The notes beneath the pieces are model-generated. The model was not told the origin of the DNA, searched no databases, and was given only the letters and a program-made list of their open reading frames with translations. The translations under genes were made by a program, and so were the position numbers. This document shows, in pieces, positions 1 through 11,725 of a DNA stretch of 29,487 bases. Every line of letters starts with the position of its first letter. Within the stretch, counting starts at the first letter, position 1. Source of the stretch: Stephanodiscus triporus (taxonomy: Eukaryota > Bacillariophyta > Thalassiosirophyceae > Thalassiosirales > Thalassiosiraceae); assembly GCA_036939755.1 (NCBI GenBank), contig JALLAZ010000045.1, positions 1-29,487 on the forward strand, written 5' to 3'.

Positions 1-992
1 ATAGATTAAATTGAAGGGGTCAAGAGCAAAGATTAGAGACTGAGGTCTCTCTTCTGGATCAGGTTTGTTAACACTGTCAGGGTAGTCACGATGGTTTGTA
101 CGCATGAAATCAAACTGACTGTCATTTCACATAGAACAAATAGCACCAACCTTGTAGTGGATGAGTGATTTGAATCACTGAGAAATCACATTCCAGAAGA
201 ATGGATCAATCAGAGCAATTGCTTGGTCCTTTACCTGTTGCAGATATTGGTTAGTAGATAGACCGGGGAGATATTATTGTCTCATGGTCCCGCATTTGCC
301 TAAAGCGGTCCAAGTCTTGACTGAGGCAAGAGTGCCCACTCTATTTTTGGGTCACTGAAGAGCGCTCACTCTATCCTACATACGTATTTACTACTATGGT
401 ACCCACTCATTCATATTCATACACTGATGCTACCTCTAGCTTTCTTTCTTTCTTTTGCGAGCTCTTTTGCTAAAATTCAAACTTTTTACGCTACTCTAGA
501 GCTAGAGATGGGTAGATATCTACTTACGTACTCTACATACCGACGGTCTACACTCTAAGATGCGGGAATAGCACATCCAGGGAGTTCCGGGATATACTGC
601 GTGACAGAACAGAAGAGGCGGACAACAACATTTCTCCCAGATTTGGGGGATAAGCTCTTTGCTTCGAGACATTGAAGCTTGGACATTGAGAATTGCCACC
701 TCAGACCCACTTAGATATTGTAGGGAAGGTCAAAAAAATAGGAGTCTCCCTTGGGACATAGTTTGGTGATCAATATTGGCTGAGATATGATTGATCGTAG
801 TTTACTTAGGAAAACCAACTTTAATTAACGATTTTACTGCTAGTTCTAATTTAGATTTTAAAATCACATCTCTCTCAAAACCCGACACATGAATTGGGGG
901 AGCTTATTTCATGGCCCCTGCCCATGGGGTCGACACCAGTGGACAGGCCCTTATTGAGGTCAAAAAATGTACAGTGTATGGTATTATCTTCG
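1..992. other. Intergenic, no gene recognised
   Basis: I see no gene I can support here. On the minus strand, about 1-345, one reading frame has two fairly protein-like runs of roughly 30 and 39 codons. It is broken by several in-frame stops, so at most it is a decayed coding fragment. The stop density is not clearly below chance. Confidence 0.4.
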
Positions 993-1284
993 AGGTTTGG
1001 GGACAATAGTTGAACCCACTGCATGTATGTATTCCTACGTACGTAGGAGGTGTGCGTGTGGTAGTCATGTGACGGAGTTTGCCAGGTTGTCTATGTGACT
1101 GGTAAGGACTTTGCGAAAAAAAAACAAGATCACCATGGTGAAGCCATTTGCCGGATCCCATGGCATGGCTATGTTATATTTAGCCGCCCACTCGCAGCAA
1201 CCTCTTTGCAATGGGCTGATTGAGAGCGCCTACAAAGGATTTTATTCAATTTTTTACACATGCTAAGAAAAGTACACTCATCTA
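993..1284. other. Intergenic with dispersed-repeat copy and palindrome
   Basis: At 993-1019 there is a copy of a motif beginning AGGTTTGGGGACA and ending TTGAACCCAC that recurs near 2196-2356 in both orientations. At 1033-1048 lies a perfect 16-bp palindrome, TCCTACGTACGTAGGA. No coding potential is seen. Confidence 0.5.
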
Positions 1285-2060
1285 TTTTATTTCATTTTTT
1301 AATTTTTCCCAACGCGATTGCCTCGAAATCGATGCAATCGCGCTCCCCATCACATCCCCGTCAGGTCGCACGTCCAGTATGTTTCACCCTCTGTCGTGCC
1401 TGCATGTTTTTGGTTGGTTGTTGTGTTGAATTCGTAGTCCAGCAGTCCCCTAAGGCCACGATCTGTTTTATTTTTTCTATTTTTTGTTGCCTCATTTGCT
1501 GCCCCAGACGACGTGAACTTGTCCCCCTGTCGTTGCATCTCGTCATAACACCTCCCCTCATCACGACACTGTCTTTTGGTTTGTTGGTGTGTGTGTCTTG
1601 ATCTTTTGGGACCGTGTACGGTCACAGAGTGTATTATTTCATTTTATTTTTCACAAATCAAATTGCCATCCAAAACAAGTGGCATTGTCCTCCCCGAACG
1701 TTCCAACACCGCAGCCGAATCTTATCATCCTCATTGCTCGCACTGTTTTTGGCTGGTTGTTGTTTAAAGTAGTGGCTAGGGGAGGCCAATAAAGGCCGAC
1801 GCCTGGTCCCTCTCTCTCTCTCTCTTTGGTCGCCCCATTTGCTGCCCAAAATGACAGGAAAAAGTTCTCCGTGTTCTGCCTCGGGTGCATCTCATCACAT
1901 CGACCCCCCCCCCTGCCTCAGCCGACCTTCGGTTGGTGTTGTGTCTATTGACAAAACAGCGGCCACCTAAGGTTGCGGCCCCACCCATCTCTCAATATTT
2001 TGATGGGTGCCCTTTTGGCGCCCAAAACAATGCCCCCTTGCGCCTGCACAGGACTCATGG
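1285..2060. repeat. Diverged tandem array, period about 165-182 bp
   Basis: A T-rich core of the type TTTTTGGTTGGTTGTTGTG recurs at 1406, 1571, 1745 and 1927, giving spacings of 165, 174 and 182 bp. Each core is preceded by a T-rich stretch and a TTGCC or CATTTGCTGCCC element, and three of the four are followed by a GGCC element. Alternate units are more alike (1285-1460 with 1634-1800; 1466-1630 with 1812-1985), suggesting a two-unit higher-order repeat of about 350 bp. Small ORFs across the array are chance reading frames. The copies are strongly diverged. Confidence 0.6.
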
Positions 2061-2195
2061 GGAGGTGCGGCGCCGTAATTCAAGGCTGCGGTGGCGATGG
2101 TGATGACATCAATACAATGATAGTGTGAAGTCGGAAGCAAGATTTTGTGTTGGGGGGGCATCACGCCAAGGTATGTAGACGTAGTACTTGATGCG

Positions 2196-2356
2196 GGGTA
2201 AATAATTGACCCCAAACCTGGTGGTATGTTCATACCAAACATTTTTATCTAGCGGCCACGCTAAGCGAGTGACACCAAAAGTATGACATACCACCAGGTT
2301 TGAGGACAAAAAATGAACCCACATCACGGTAGGAACCAGTATTCTGTCCTCAAACC
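2196..2356. repeat. Nested inverted repeats (foldback, MITE-like)
   Basis: CAAACCTGGTGGTATGT at 2213-2229 is exactly reverse-complemented at 2286-2302. The second arm runs into GGTTTGAGGACA at 2297-2308, which is itself exactly reverse-complemented at 2345-2356. The AGGTTTG(G/A)GGACA...TGAACCCAC motif occurs at 993-1019 (+) and 2296-2322 (+), and a related reverse copy lies at about 2196-2222. Such alternating arms are typical of foldback or non-autonomous DNA transposon remnants; no transposase is visible. Confidence 0.55.
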
Positions 2357-2369
2357 CAGGTTAAGGTAT

Positions 2370-3990
2370 GGTACTTAACAATTTTCTCGCCTTTAGTCCT
2401 CAGTCGCTAAAATATTGACCCATCGCTAATGTGGCAGCATACTAAAAAAGCTCTATGTACCATAGACCGGGGTTTAAGAACCAGCTAATGTTTTAGGATG
2501 CGACAGCTAAATCGATCGGAGGCTCTTGTTCCCCATGTCGTAAAAAGTTAAGATTGAGGGCTGTGTTAATCCTTATTAGACAACCAGCATACCGTTGGAT
2601 TTGTCTTGCTGCGCTGAATTGTTTTGGTGTGGCCCCCATTTTCTTAAAATGGTCGCATCAATCTCAAATTTGTTTTTTTCTAATTTGCTAATTACGATAG
2701 ATTTAGTGTCTGGTGCTTATCCCCGGTGGTGCATAAACCCCAGTTTATACGGTAGTATTTAGGTGTATGTATGGTACACTACTGTGTATGCCCTAAATTA
2801 AAATTGCAGGGAAGTGGTGCCTAACTAACCCTTTATGGTAAGTGGGATAAAGAATGATAATTGTTTGCATTATTCTTTTCATCTTTTTACTTTTTACACT
2901 GCTTTTATATCTACTAGTACCATGGGGCAGCAGTCATCTTTTCTTGCTCTATCTCTATGGTATCGCACAAATAACATTATCCTCGTCAATTGGTTTTTAT
3001 TTCTGCTTGGTCCCAAATCAGATATTCACATCATGATCACGAGGAGTGTGCATGCTGCCTGGTACTGACTATCAGGCATCAGGCACTGCATATGGCACAT
3101 CTGGCAGTTCTATCTATCCCCACCCACTAAGCATGGCCTCAGGGTTCCTCTAGCCCACACAGCTCAACTGGGTGATTTTTACAAGGATAAACTACGAATA
3201 TGATCCACAACCACAACCACAACCACAAGTGCAAAGTGCAAATGGTACCATCTGATGGATGGACAGACTACTTCACAAATGCAAAACGGGTGGTTATGGT
3301 CCAAATCTAGGTGTTGGGCGTTGGGCGGGGCAACCCTAATCCTAATAATTGCTTTGTAATAATAATACCTGGACGTTTTCATTTTGTTAGTTATTGCCAT
3401 TACCATAGCCATACTAGCATGCACAGTAGCAGTAACAAAAAGGCATGCACATATCAATAGCAAGGCATCATGTCACTTGTCACTTGTACAGTCATTTTGA
3501 GTTTTAAGTTAAAACAAGGTCACCAGTGCCACAGTACATGGTTGAAAGTCTGTGCAGCACAAGAATCTTGCACTATCAATTGTGAATGGCACTGCTGGAC
3601 ACCTCCAATTCAACATAAATATTAGACTAGATTTCGTCCTCCTGTGTGGAGCAGTATTGTGCCAGGCAACTTCCGATGACAAATATTTAATTTTATTGAC
3701 AAGATACAGCAGAACTCAGCCACTAATTGCGATGAGCATGTTGCTTTTGCTTTTGCCAGTGACAAGACCGGTCACGACATGCACCATGGCATTTGTGAGC
3801 CTTGTCCTCTCTTTTGTGAACAGCAACAATCAGACTGATGTTGATGTTGGTGTCAGGAGCATCGTCATTGTCATTGCCCCATTGCCTTGGAATCGGCCTA
3901 GACAAAGGCCATTCCAGGTTGTCTACCTCTTATGAAGGCATGATCATGGTGGTGACACAACCTGCTTGCGCTTGTGCACATGCCGCTAGT
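2370..3990. other. Intergenic, AT-rich, no gene recognised
   Basis: Only short or non-ATG reading frames without recognisable motifs are present. A short (CCACAA)4 tract lies at 3205-3228. I see no RNA gene or transposon coding region. Confidence 0.5.

Positions 3991-4046
<56 letters not shown>
3991..4046. repeat. (AAC)n microsatellite
   Basis: A perfect run of 56 bases of AAC/CAA, about 18.7 units. It creates false poly-Asn, poly-Thr and poly-Val reading frames on the two strands. Length polymorphism is expected. Confidence 0.95.
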
Positions 4047-4049
<3 letters not shown>

Positions 4050-4738
4050 AGCAGACACACCATTTGCATGGAAGTGGCCACTGTTCACTCGCAACAAAAT
4101 TTAAAAATATTTCATTATGGCGAGTGAATCTTCGGCACTTAAGAGAAGCAAGAACACCACAGCTCTGCCAAAGCAGCAGGTGAAGCAATACCAAGAAAGT
4201 TACATTGCAGATCATGAGATCGTGGCAGGTACAAAGCATCAAATTTGTCCAGGGCATATTATATGAGGTGTGCAAAACAGGAGCAGAGGAGAAGATATTA
4301 TTATGCTCTCTCCCCGAGAGGGGGTGGGTACTGGGTACGATAGGTCCAGAAATGACGAAATATATGAATAAAAATTCGTCGCGGGGGGGGGGGCGCGGGG
4401 GGAGATAATATTATTATGGGGGGGTCCTCGTCCCTCGAAGAAGGGGGGGGGGGGAAAACGACGAAATAATATCATGATATGCCGGGGCGCGGCGAATAAA
4501 AGAACGATCGCGGGAAAATTATAAAACAACGGGCGTTGACGTCCTTTTATGAAATTATCCCCCCGTACCCTACCGCGCCGCCCCGGATATCGCGTCCCTC
4601 TCCTCCTCGTCGTCGTCGTCGGACGGACACCCCCGATAAGAAAAATCAAAAGGAGGGACGAAAGAAAAAAAATCCCGATCTCGTGTTCATTCTCGTTCGT
4701 CCGTTCGTTCGTTCGCACTCCCTCCCTCCCTCGCTCGC
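4047..4738. other. Intergenic with G-homopolymers and tetranucleotide tracts
   Basis: This is the transition from the AT-rich left part to GC-rich gene space and the 3' flank of the eS31 gene. It holds long G runs (near 4383-4402 and 4444-4454) and simple tetranucleotide tracts of GTTC, CCCT and CGCT type at about 4694-4740, directly beyond the eS31 stop codon. No gene is recognised. Confidence 0.5.
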
Positions 4739-5647
<909 letters not shown>

Positions 5648-6033
5648 GGTATTGGTGGTTTGCGCGAGTGGCGGTGTTTGTTATTGCTGGCGGAGCAGAA
5701 CTATGAGACCGTCGAAGTCGCAGACCCGTGCCGAACTCTGTGAGCTGTCGTTCCAGTCGGGCGAGAGAAAAGATATTTCTGGCTTCTCTTTTTTCCCTTT
5801 CCCCCCCCCCCGAAGAAGTGAAACGGTAGGAATAGTATGGTTCGTTCATTTCCAGTCCCGTACTCTACACATGCGTGTGTGATTCCCAACGGCCTCTCTG
5901 TCATTTTCACTCGCGATGTTTAATTTCTCCAATTATCGCTGTTTGGCGACATGAATCTTTGTCTTGCTCATTCACTCACATTCTTCTTCTCCAGTGTTGA
6001 AAAACGCACAACGAAGTGGTGATTAGGTAGAAC
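5648..6033. promoter_or_regulatory. Divergent promoter region, eS31 and CRAL-TRIO
   Basis: A 386-nt interval between two genes that point away from each other. It must hold both promoters or 5' UTRs unless untranslated exons lie elsewhere. It contains a C homopolymer run (about 5804-5813). A pyrimidine-rich stretch ending in CAG near 5982-5995 could be a 5'-UTR splice acceptor. No clear TATA box is seen. Confidence 0.45.
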
Positions 6034-6819
6034 ATGCCTCTCTCACCAGCAAGCCAGCTCAAGGCGTGCGATGAACTCAATGAGCCGAGCAACCCCGACG
6101 AGGTAATTGCGCGAGCGCGAGATCTGGTAATCGAATTGGTCGGCGCGGAGGAACAGCAGCGTTTCGAGTGGGCCCTCCCGGCGATGCTCCGCCAGGTGAA
6201 GTGGAACGTTGACCGAGCCGTGAAGAAGATGCACGCGCTGTCGTCGTACGCCGTGAAGCATCCCGAGCTATTTCGAGATGCGTCCGCCGGCGAGTTCATC
6301 GGGCAGGCGAGCGTCGAGATGATGTCGCATCTTCCGGCCAGGAACAGCCGCGGCGAACTCGTCCTCCTCGTCGATGGCGAGAAGCTCTCTTCCTACGCGC
6401 GGGAGTACAGCCTTACGGACATGCTCCGTTTCTCCGTATTCTACATGAGTGTCATCATGCGCGATGAGGAGACCCAGGTTAACGGTGTCGTTATCGTCGA
6501 GAATTTGGAGAACTATCCGCTGACCGCCCTCAGCCGCATGAGTGGCACGAGCCTCTCCGGCATCAAGGCGTGTTTTGACTGGATGCATATGAGTCCGTTG
6601 CGCGTGCGGGGTATATATGCGTGCAATCAGCCGTGGTACGTGGAAGTTATGCTCAAAATGGTAACGCCCTTCATGTCCAAGAAGCTCAGGGAGCGCGTCT
6701 ACCTCTTCGGTGACGATGTCGGCGCGATGCTTGTGGCGGCCGGGCTCACCGCTAATCAGGTGCCACCGAGATTTGGAGGCACCTTGGAGGGCTTTGACTA
6801 CGCGTGGCATCTTCGATGA
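6034..6819 (+). CDS. CRAL-TRIO (Sec14-like) lipid-binding protein
   Basis: A 261-residue protein with a CRAL-TRIO lipid-binding fold, as in Sec14, alpha-tocopherol transfer protein and retinaldehyde-binding protein, which carry a hydrophobic lipid between or to membranes. Around residues 45-78 is a short basic helical N-terminal segment (LRQVKWNVDRAVKKMHAL). The lipid-binding domain covers about 90-255: a GVVIVENLENYPL strand and turn, a CNQPWYVEVMLKMVTPFM helix that resembles the gate and pocket region, and a closing PPRFGGTLE motif equivalent to the family's LP.EFGG. Single exon; the ATG at 6034 is fixed by an in-frame TAG at 6028-6030. No signal peptide or membrane segment is seen, so it is probably cytosolic. 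The ligand cannot be read from the sequence. It converges with the CER3-FMO gene downstream, 165 nt apart. Confidence 0.85.
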   Translation: MPLSPASQLKACDELNEPSNPDEVIARARDLVIELVGAEEQQRFEWALPAMLRQVKWNVDRAVKKMHALSSYAVKHPELFRDASAGEFIGQASVEMMSHLPARNSRGELVLLVDGEKLSSYAREYSLTDMLRFSVFYMSVIMRDEETQVNGVVIVENLENYPLTALSRMSGTSLSGIKACFDWMHMSPLRVRGIYACNQPWYVEVMLKMVTPFMSKKLRERVYLFGDDVGAMLVAAGLTANQVPPRFGGTLEGFDYAWHLR

Positions 6820-6984
6820 AACGTGTGAATACTGCTCCTGCCACACGACGGTCAATGCAAGGGTTTTGCTTCGTCTTGAATTGAACCCAACACACTGTTG
6901 TTTTTTGTACGATATTCATATATGGATCACTGTCATTGACAATAGACACCATTGCAACACCAATTTTATCCGTTTTTATGTCTA

Positions 6985-9900
6985 TTAGGCACTCTGGTCT
7001 TGCCAATTACAATAGGAAACTGCAATATCATCAACAATACCTTTTGCGTCTTCACTTATTGACAGTAATGGCAAAAAACGATCAGACTTGCTAAAGCCAC
7101 ACTTGTACAAACCATTCAACCTATCCTCGCGTTCAACTATACATTCTTCTTGATATCCTGTAGCCAGGATGACCATGTCAATCTCTGCTCCAACACTTTG
7201 AACTGATGGTCCATCACTAAAATGCACCATCCTCCCATTTGTAACATTCGAAATTGGTCCATGCCCTACTAATCTTCCTGATTGGAATCCGTTCGCAAGC
7301 ATTCCATGTTTGTCAATGACAGGTACTCTTCCTTCAATTTTTCTCCATCGTTTAAGATGTGACGGGAATGCTGATTGGCATGTTTTACTCCCGGGGATTC
7401 CAGCCCACAACAATTTAACAAGAATGTCCTGAAAGAATTCCGGCAGAAACCGCATAATATAGCCTACGGTATCAACGCGTAATAACTTGTACTGCCTTGG
7501 AAAGACAGGGGGAATCGTTCGTGCAGCCACGTGTATCGTTGTCTTTACTCCACTTGCACTATCATCAGATTTACAACGTTGTAAAATCATAGTGGCGAGA
7601 TCTGCAGCCGAGTTGCCGAATCCGATCAAGCAGAGTCGGCCAACTTGCGCCGCTTGAATTGCTCGCGACCAAGATTCATCGTCGCACATTTCAGTGCTGT
7701 GAAAGTGAGGTATCCCAAAAGTATTCAGCTTGCTGACTATGTCATCACCAGTATTGATTCGGGGGATTCGATGCTTGCCTGTTGCAACAACCACAGACCA
7801 AGCCGCTCTAGTCGTTACACTTCCGTTTTGCTCATGATATTTGACAAGGTATGGATTCGTCTCTGTTCCTTTCTCAACTGATATGACTGTTGCCCCACGA
7901 CAAATGTTGATTGAGAATCGATGAACATACTGCTTGAGGTAGCGTTGATACTCTTCCGCTGTCACAGTTTCATTTGGAAACTCCTTGTCGCTCATCGAGA
8001 ATCCAGGTAGATTGCACCACTTCTTTTGGGTTGTTATTTCCAGTCCCTTGAAGTGCCGCGCCCACGAGCCAAATACATTTGGGTCATTTTCTGCTTCCAG
8101 TAGGATATGAGGAATTCGCTTCTGACTTAGATAGGCGGCCACTGACAAACCGCTTGGTCCGCCACCTACGATTACTACTGGCGGCTTGTCACCAAGATTT
8201 CTCGGGTCTAATTCGAAAACAGAGTGGTATTGAGGCACCACGAACCCAATTCTTTTGGCATCATCGAGCCAGCTATCCATTTCGTTTGGATCAACAGGGC
8301 CCACCTCATCGATTCGCAACACTTTACGTTGTTTTAGCCTGGAAACAGCCACGACACCAGCAGCATGGCAAGCAAAAATTTCGTTTGCTTTCAGCTTGTT
8401 TGTGAAAACCCGCGGTCTATCTAGACGAGATAAGTCCATGTGAAGCGTGCCTGCTTCAATAATTCTCAAATCTTGACGAGTCTCCAAAGGGTGGGGCACA
8501 CTAAAAACTATCGCTACCGCATGTTGCGGAATCCATTTACACACGTTTACGTCGTACTTTCCCACTATCCAAAAGTGAGAATGAGCGGAGCCCTCTGCAA
8601 GCGTTGACGCTGCGGCGAAGCCATTCTTCTCGAAGTACTTTCTACGCCCAGGATCAGTGCTGTGACAAAGAACATCGTAACCGTGACGATCCCTCAGTGC
8701 TTGGGCAACGGCCCAGCCTACCTTAGAGCTTGCTCCAGTCAGGAAGAGTTTCACTTTCCGATCGCCAAAGCACTGGCTTATCGTTTGAACCACGGCTGCG
8801 GCCGTGAGATGATTACCGTGAATGACAGATAGCCTCCTGTTCGGCCCTAAAGCTTTGACGACGCCCACTCCACCGCCATTGATACTCTATGGATTGCGAG
8901 TGCACTGTAAGCTTCATACCGACAGATCACTCACAGTTCGATGCACGATTCTTTTGACTCACCTCCGACTTATTCAACGCCCCTAGACACAGCACCTTCA
9001 CCCCCAACTTCTCCGCATGGCGGGCACACGCTTCGATATTTGCCTTCACCTTACGTGGGTGGGTCACAAAATGTCTACCGAAGTGAGAAGCCACCCAGTT
9101 TTGCATTCTCGTCCGACCGTAGCGGTTGTCGTCGCAACAGAAGAATGCGGCTGCGTCGCCAAAGAGTTTGCGTCGGTAGTTGCAGACGTACCAACCGACG
9201 AGATAATGCACCGGCCAGAGCGGCCACGTCCACCATGGCGCCCGCCAGCGCTTCTCCAGGGGATAGGGTAAGAGCCACAGCGCCCACGCATCGGATAAAA
9301 GTGCAGGATGACCCAGGAACACCGCGTCCGCGACGTCATTTTTCGTATCGCTCCGACGATAGGACGCATCGATTTCGCAGGGGGTGGGGACGGGGTTAAA
9401 CACAACCCAAACCACCCAAGCGATTGCCAATACGGAAGATATCATAGTAGCATCGGGAGACGAATCCGTTAGCAGCCGCAAAATCGCCAGCTTCGTCGCG
9501 AACTCAACCACCGACAGGCTTTTCTGTATCACCTTCGGGTACCGCATGGATCGGAAGAATGCTTTCCCGGTTAGCATGGTGCACGCGAGCAGCATCATCT
9601 GCCTCCGATACGGCGGCAGCTCATGCGCTCCTATTTTGATCATGACTCCCAAGTCGAGCACGTGCAATATAGATCCCAGGCGGTCCATCGTTATGGAATC
9701 AGCGCCATGACTTCGCGCCTCCTCCGTCGATCGTCGACGATGGCCAGATTTCAAAAACGTGGCCCATACCGCATACAGCAAGCTCCAGAGGAGCCAGGCG
9801 TAGACCACAGCGGACGTCATTCTCTCTCCTCCGTCTTGGATAATACCCCTCGACTCGAGGCATCCAGTCGACGTTGACATCGAAGTCCATATGGCCCCGA

Positions 9901-11173
9901 GCGGGACTTCCCCGAGTCCCACCATGAAGAACGCCGACAGCATCGCGATCGCCGTTTCCAGTCGTACGACCTTGTCGACGTAATCGCTCGCCGCCCCCAT
10001 CCTACCCCTCAGTTCGTCCCCGACGCGATCGCGACGGAGGAGTTGGCGCACGACGAAGTCGTCGTCTTTCCGGTCGACGTCCCTGTCGCCGCCCCGATCG
10101 ACGACGTCAACGACGCCTCCGCCGTGAACGTCGTTCGTCGCGGCGGTTAGCGAGTGCCACGTCCTGACCACGACGCTCGCGGTGCTGCATCGAAAGAGCT
10201 GATTCGCCGTGGCGTGCGCGATCCATATCGCGAAGAGGACGCCCATCAACGACGACGACGACGACGACGACGACGACTTGTCGTTGTGGTCGTCGTCGCC
10301 GCGTCCGAACGTCGTCGCCAACTCCCCGACTATGCGATAGTGAACGTACGTGTCGAGTCCCTGCAGTGCCAATCTCATCATCGACACGCCGACCTCGACC
10401 GCGTCGTGCGCATGAAAATTGTCAACGACGAGCCTCATGATGCCGAATCTCGACGACGATCGATCCAGGGCGTCCCGTCGCACTCCCCGGCTCTTGATCG
10501 CGTGGTACACGATCGAATACAGGATCAGATACTGGGTCGCGGAGAGGGAGTATGGACGATGCCCTCCCCCCCATGACGACGACGACGACGACGGAGGAGG
10601 AGAAGACGAATGATGCGAATGCCGTCGTTGCAAGAAGGGCAGGCAGGCGAACATCCCGAGGGTCTCGCGCGCCCAGTACGAGCTCAGCGTGCCGGCGATG
10701 GACCAGTGTCCGTTCGACCTGAGTAGGGCGATGCCGTACCGTCGATCGAGGTGCTGCAATAGTGGATTGCCCAACACGTTGAAGTGCTGGAGGTACACCC
10801 AGTACTCGTGCAGTAACAACATCGCCAGGAGGGAGGAGGAGGAGTGGCGGCGCAGACGAAGACGATCATGCGTCGATCCTCCTCCGAGGAGATGATGATC
10901 GTCGTCGTCGTCGTCGTAGCCGTCGATCGACCACATCGTGCCGAAGTGCACGACGAGGCCGAACATTATAGTGTTCGTCGCCCTCACGACGGGGTCGATG
11001 CGTCGCAGCGGCGAGGTCGCGGCGGCGGCGGCGGCGGCGGCCCCGCCCGATGGCGGAAGGCGAGCATCGTCGTCGTCGTCGTCATCGTTATCGTCATCGT
11101 CATCATCGTCGCCGTTCTCCCACCGGGTGGCGGCGGCGTCCGCCTTCTCGACCACCGGGGTTGGATTGCACAT
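6985..11173 (-). CDS. Membrane protein: CER1/CER3 (WAX2)-type domain fused to flavin monooxygenase
   Basis: Joining 11173-8963 (737 codons) to 8886-6985 removes a 76-nt intron and gives 1,370 residues. Residues 1-60 are low-complexity (poly-Asp, poly-Ala). About 65-680 is a multi-pass membrane region with Ser, His and Asp runs; the di-iron His-box pattern of CER1 hydroxylases (HX3H, HX2HH, HX2HH) is not visible. About 640-955 matches the C-terminal domain of plant CER1/CER3: a WPLWPVHYL membrane helix, RMQNWVASHF, GVKVLCLGALNKSE, then across the splice NRRLSVIHGN and a Rossmann-like TGASSKVG at 787-794. About 970-1370 is FMO-like: FAD site GGGPSG (978-983), ATG at about 1105, NADP site GFGNSA (1159-1164), LATGY (1311-1315). 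Plant CER1/CER3 convert very-long-chain acyl groups to aldehydes and alkanes; an acyl or aldehyde substrate here is inference. The FMO part is visibly AT-richer than the N-terminal part. Confidence 0.8.
8887..8962 (-). other. Intron inside the CER3-type domain (76 nt)
   Basis: Minus-strand donor TCGGAG|gtgagt at 8962 and acceptor ccatag|AGTATC at 8887, phase 0. Without splicing the upstream frame ends after 11 extra codons. With splicing, LGALNKSE continues into SINGGGVG...LSVIHGN, matching the uninterrupted LNQGEELNRNG...RVVDG stretch of plant CER1/CER3 proteins. This join is why I treat the two long frames as one gene. Confidence 0.88.
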
Positions 11174-11725
11174 TCTTGATGAGGAGGAAATGTGCCGGAC
11201 GGCGAAGAGCGATCGAGGTTGGTATCGTTAATTTTCACTCAGAAGTCGCTATTGAATTTCGGTGCTGACGTTTGTGCGAAAAATACTTCTCTGAGCTTCT
11301 TGGTGATTTGCTCGCGCGCGTCTTTTTTTCAGCAACTGACGATTCGCTTGCCCAAAAGAAATCTGTGGAAGCTTGAAGCTGATCAGGTTTTGGCTTCGCT
11401 TGTCGCTGCTCCTCGTCGCGGCCAATCCCTGGAGGTTTGAGGAAATGAGACGTGAGGTAGTCGTTGTTGCCGTTATATCCCATTATGGTTTGGTAGAGGT
11501 TTGGAGAGAGGTTAGGAGATAAGTATCTTAGGAGGAGGAAGCGGGAAGCCCAGATTTGAAGGGAAGCAATACTTCAATCACAGTCCAAACTATCGTCTAC
11601 AACTCATCTTACAATACATTTTCATACATTAGAATTGAGGTGGCATGTATTCTATATTACAGAGGTTGGGCTGCACGCAGCTGAGAGATGCTCTTTCTAG
11701 AGATGGACAGATAAAACGAAGTTGT
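11174..11725. other. Intergenic between two minus-strand genes
   Basis: This 552-nt stretch must hold the promoter and 5' UTR of the CER3-FMO gene and the 3' UTR of the AAA gene. No TATA box, RNA gene or further exon could be supported. Confidence 0.4.

Noticed and set aside
1..345. Possible transposon or retroelement coding remnant on the minus strand
   Set aside because: The in-frame stop density is about what chance gives, and no transposase or polymerase motif is present.
3552..4275. Reading frames of about 90-127 codons on both strands, rich in Leu, Val or Asn
   Set aside because: They lack an ATG at the stated start or depend on the (AAC)n tract, and show no recognisable motif.
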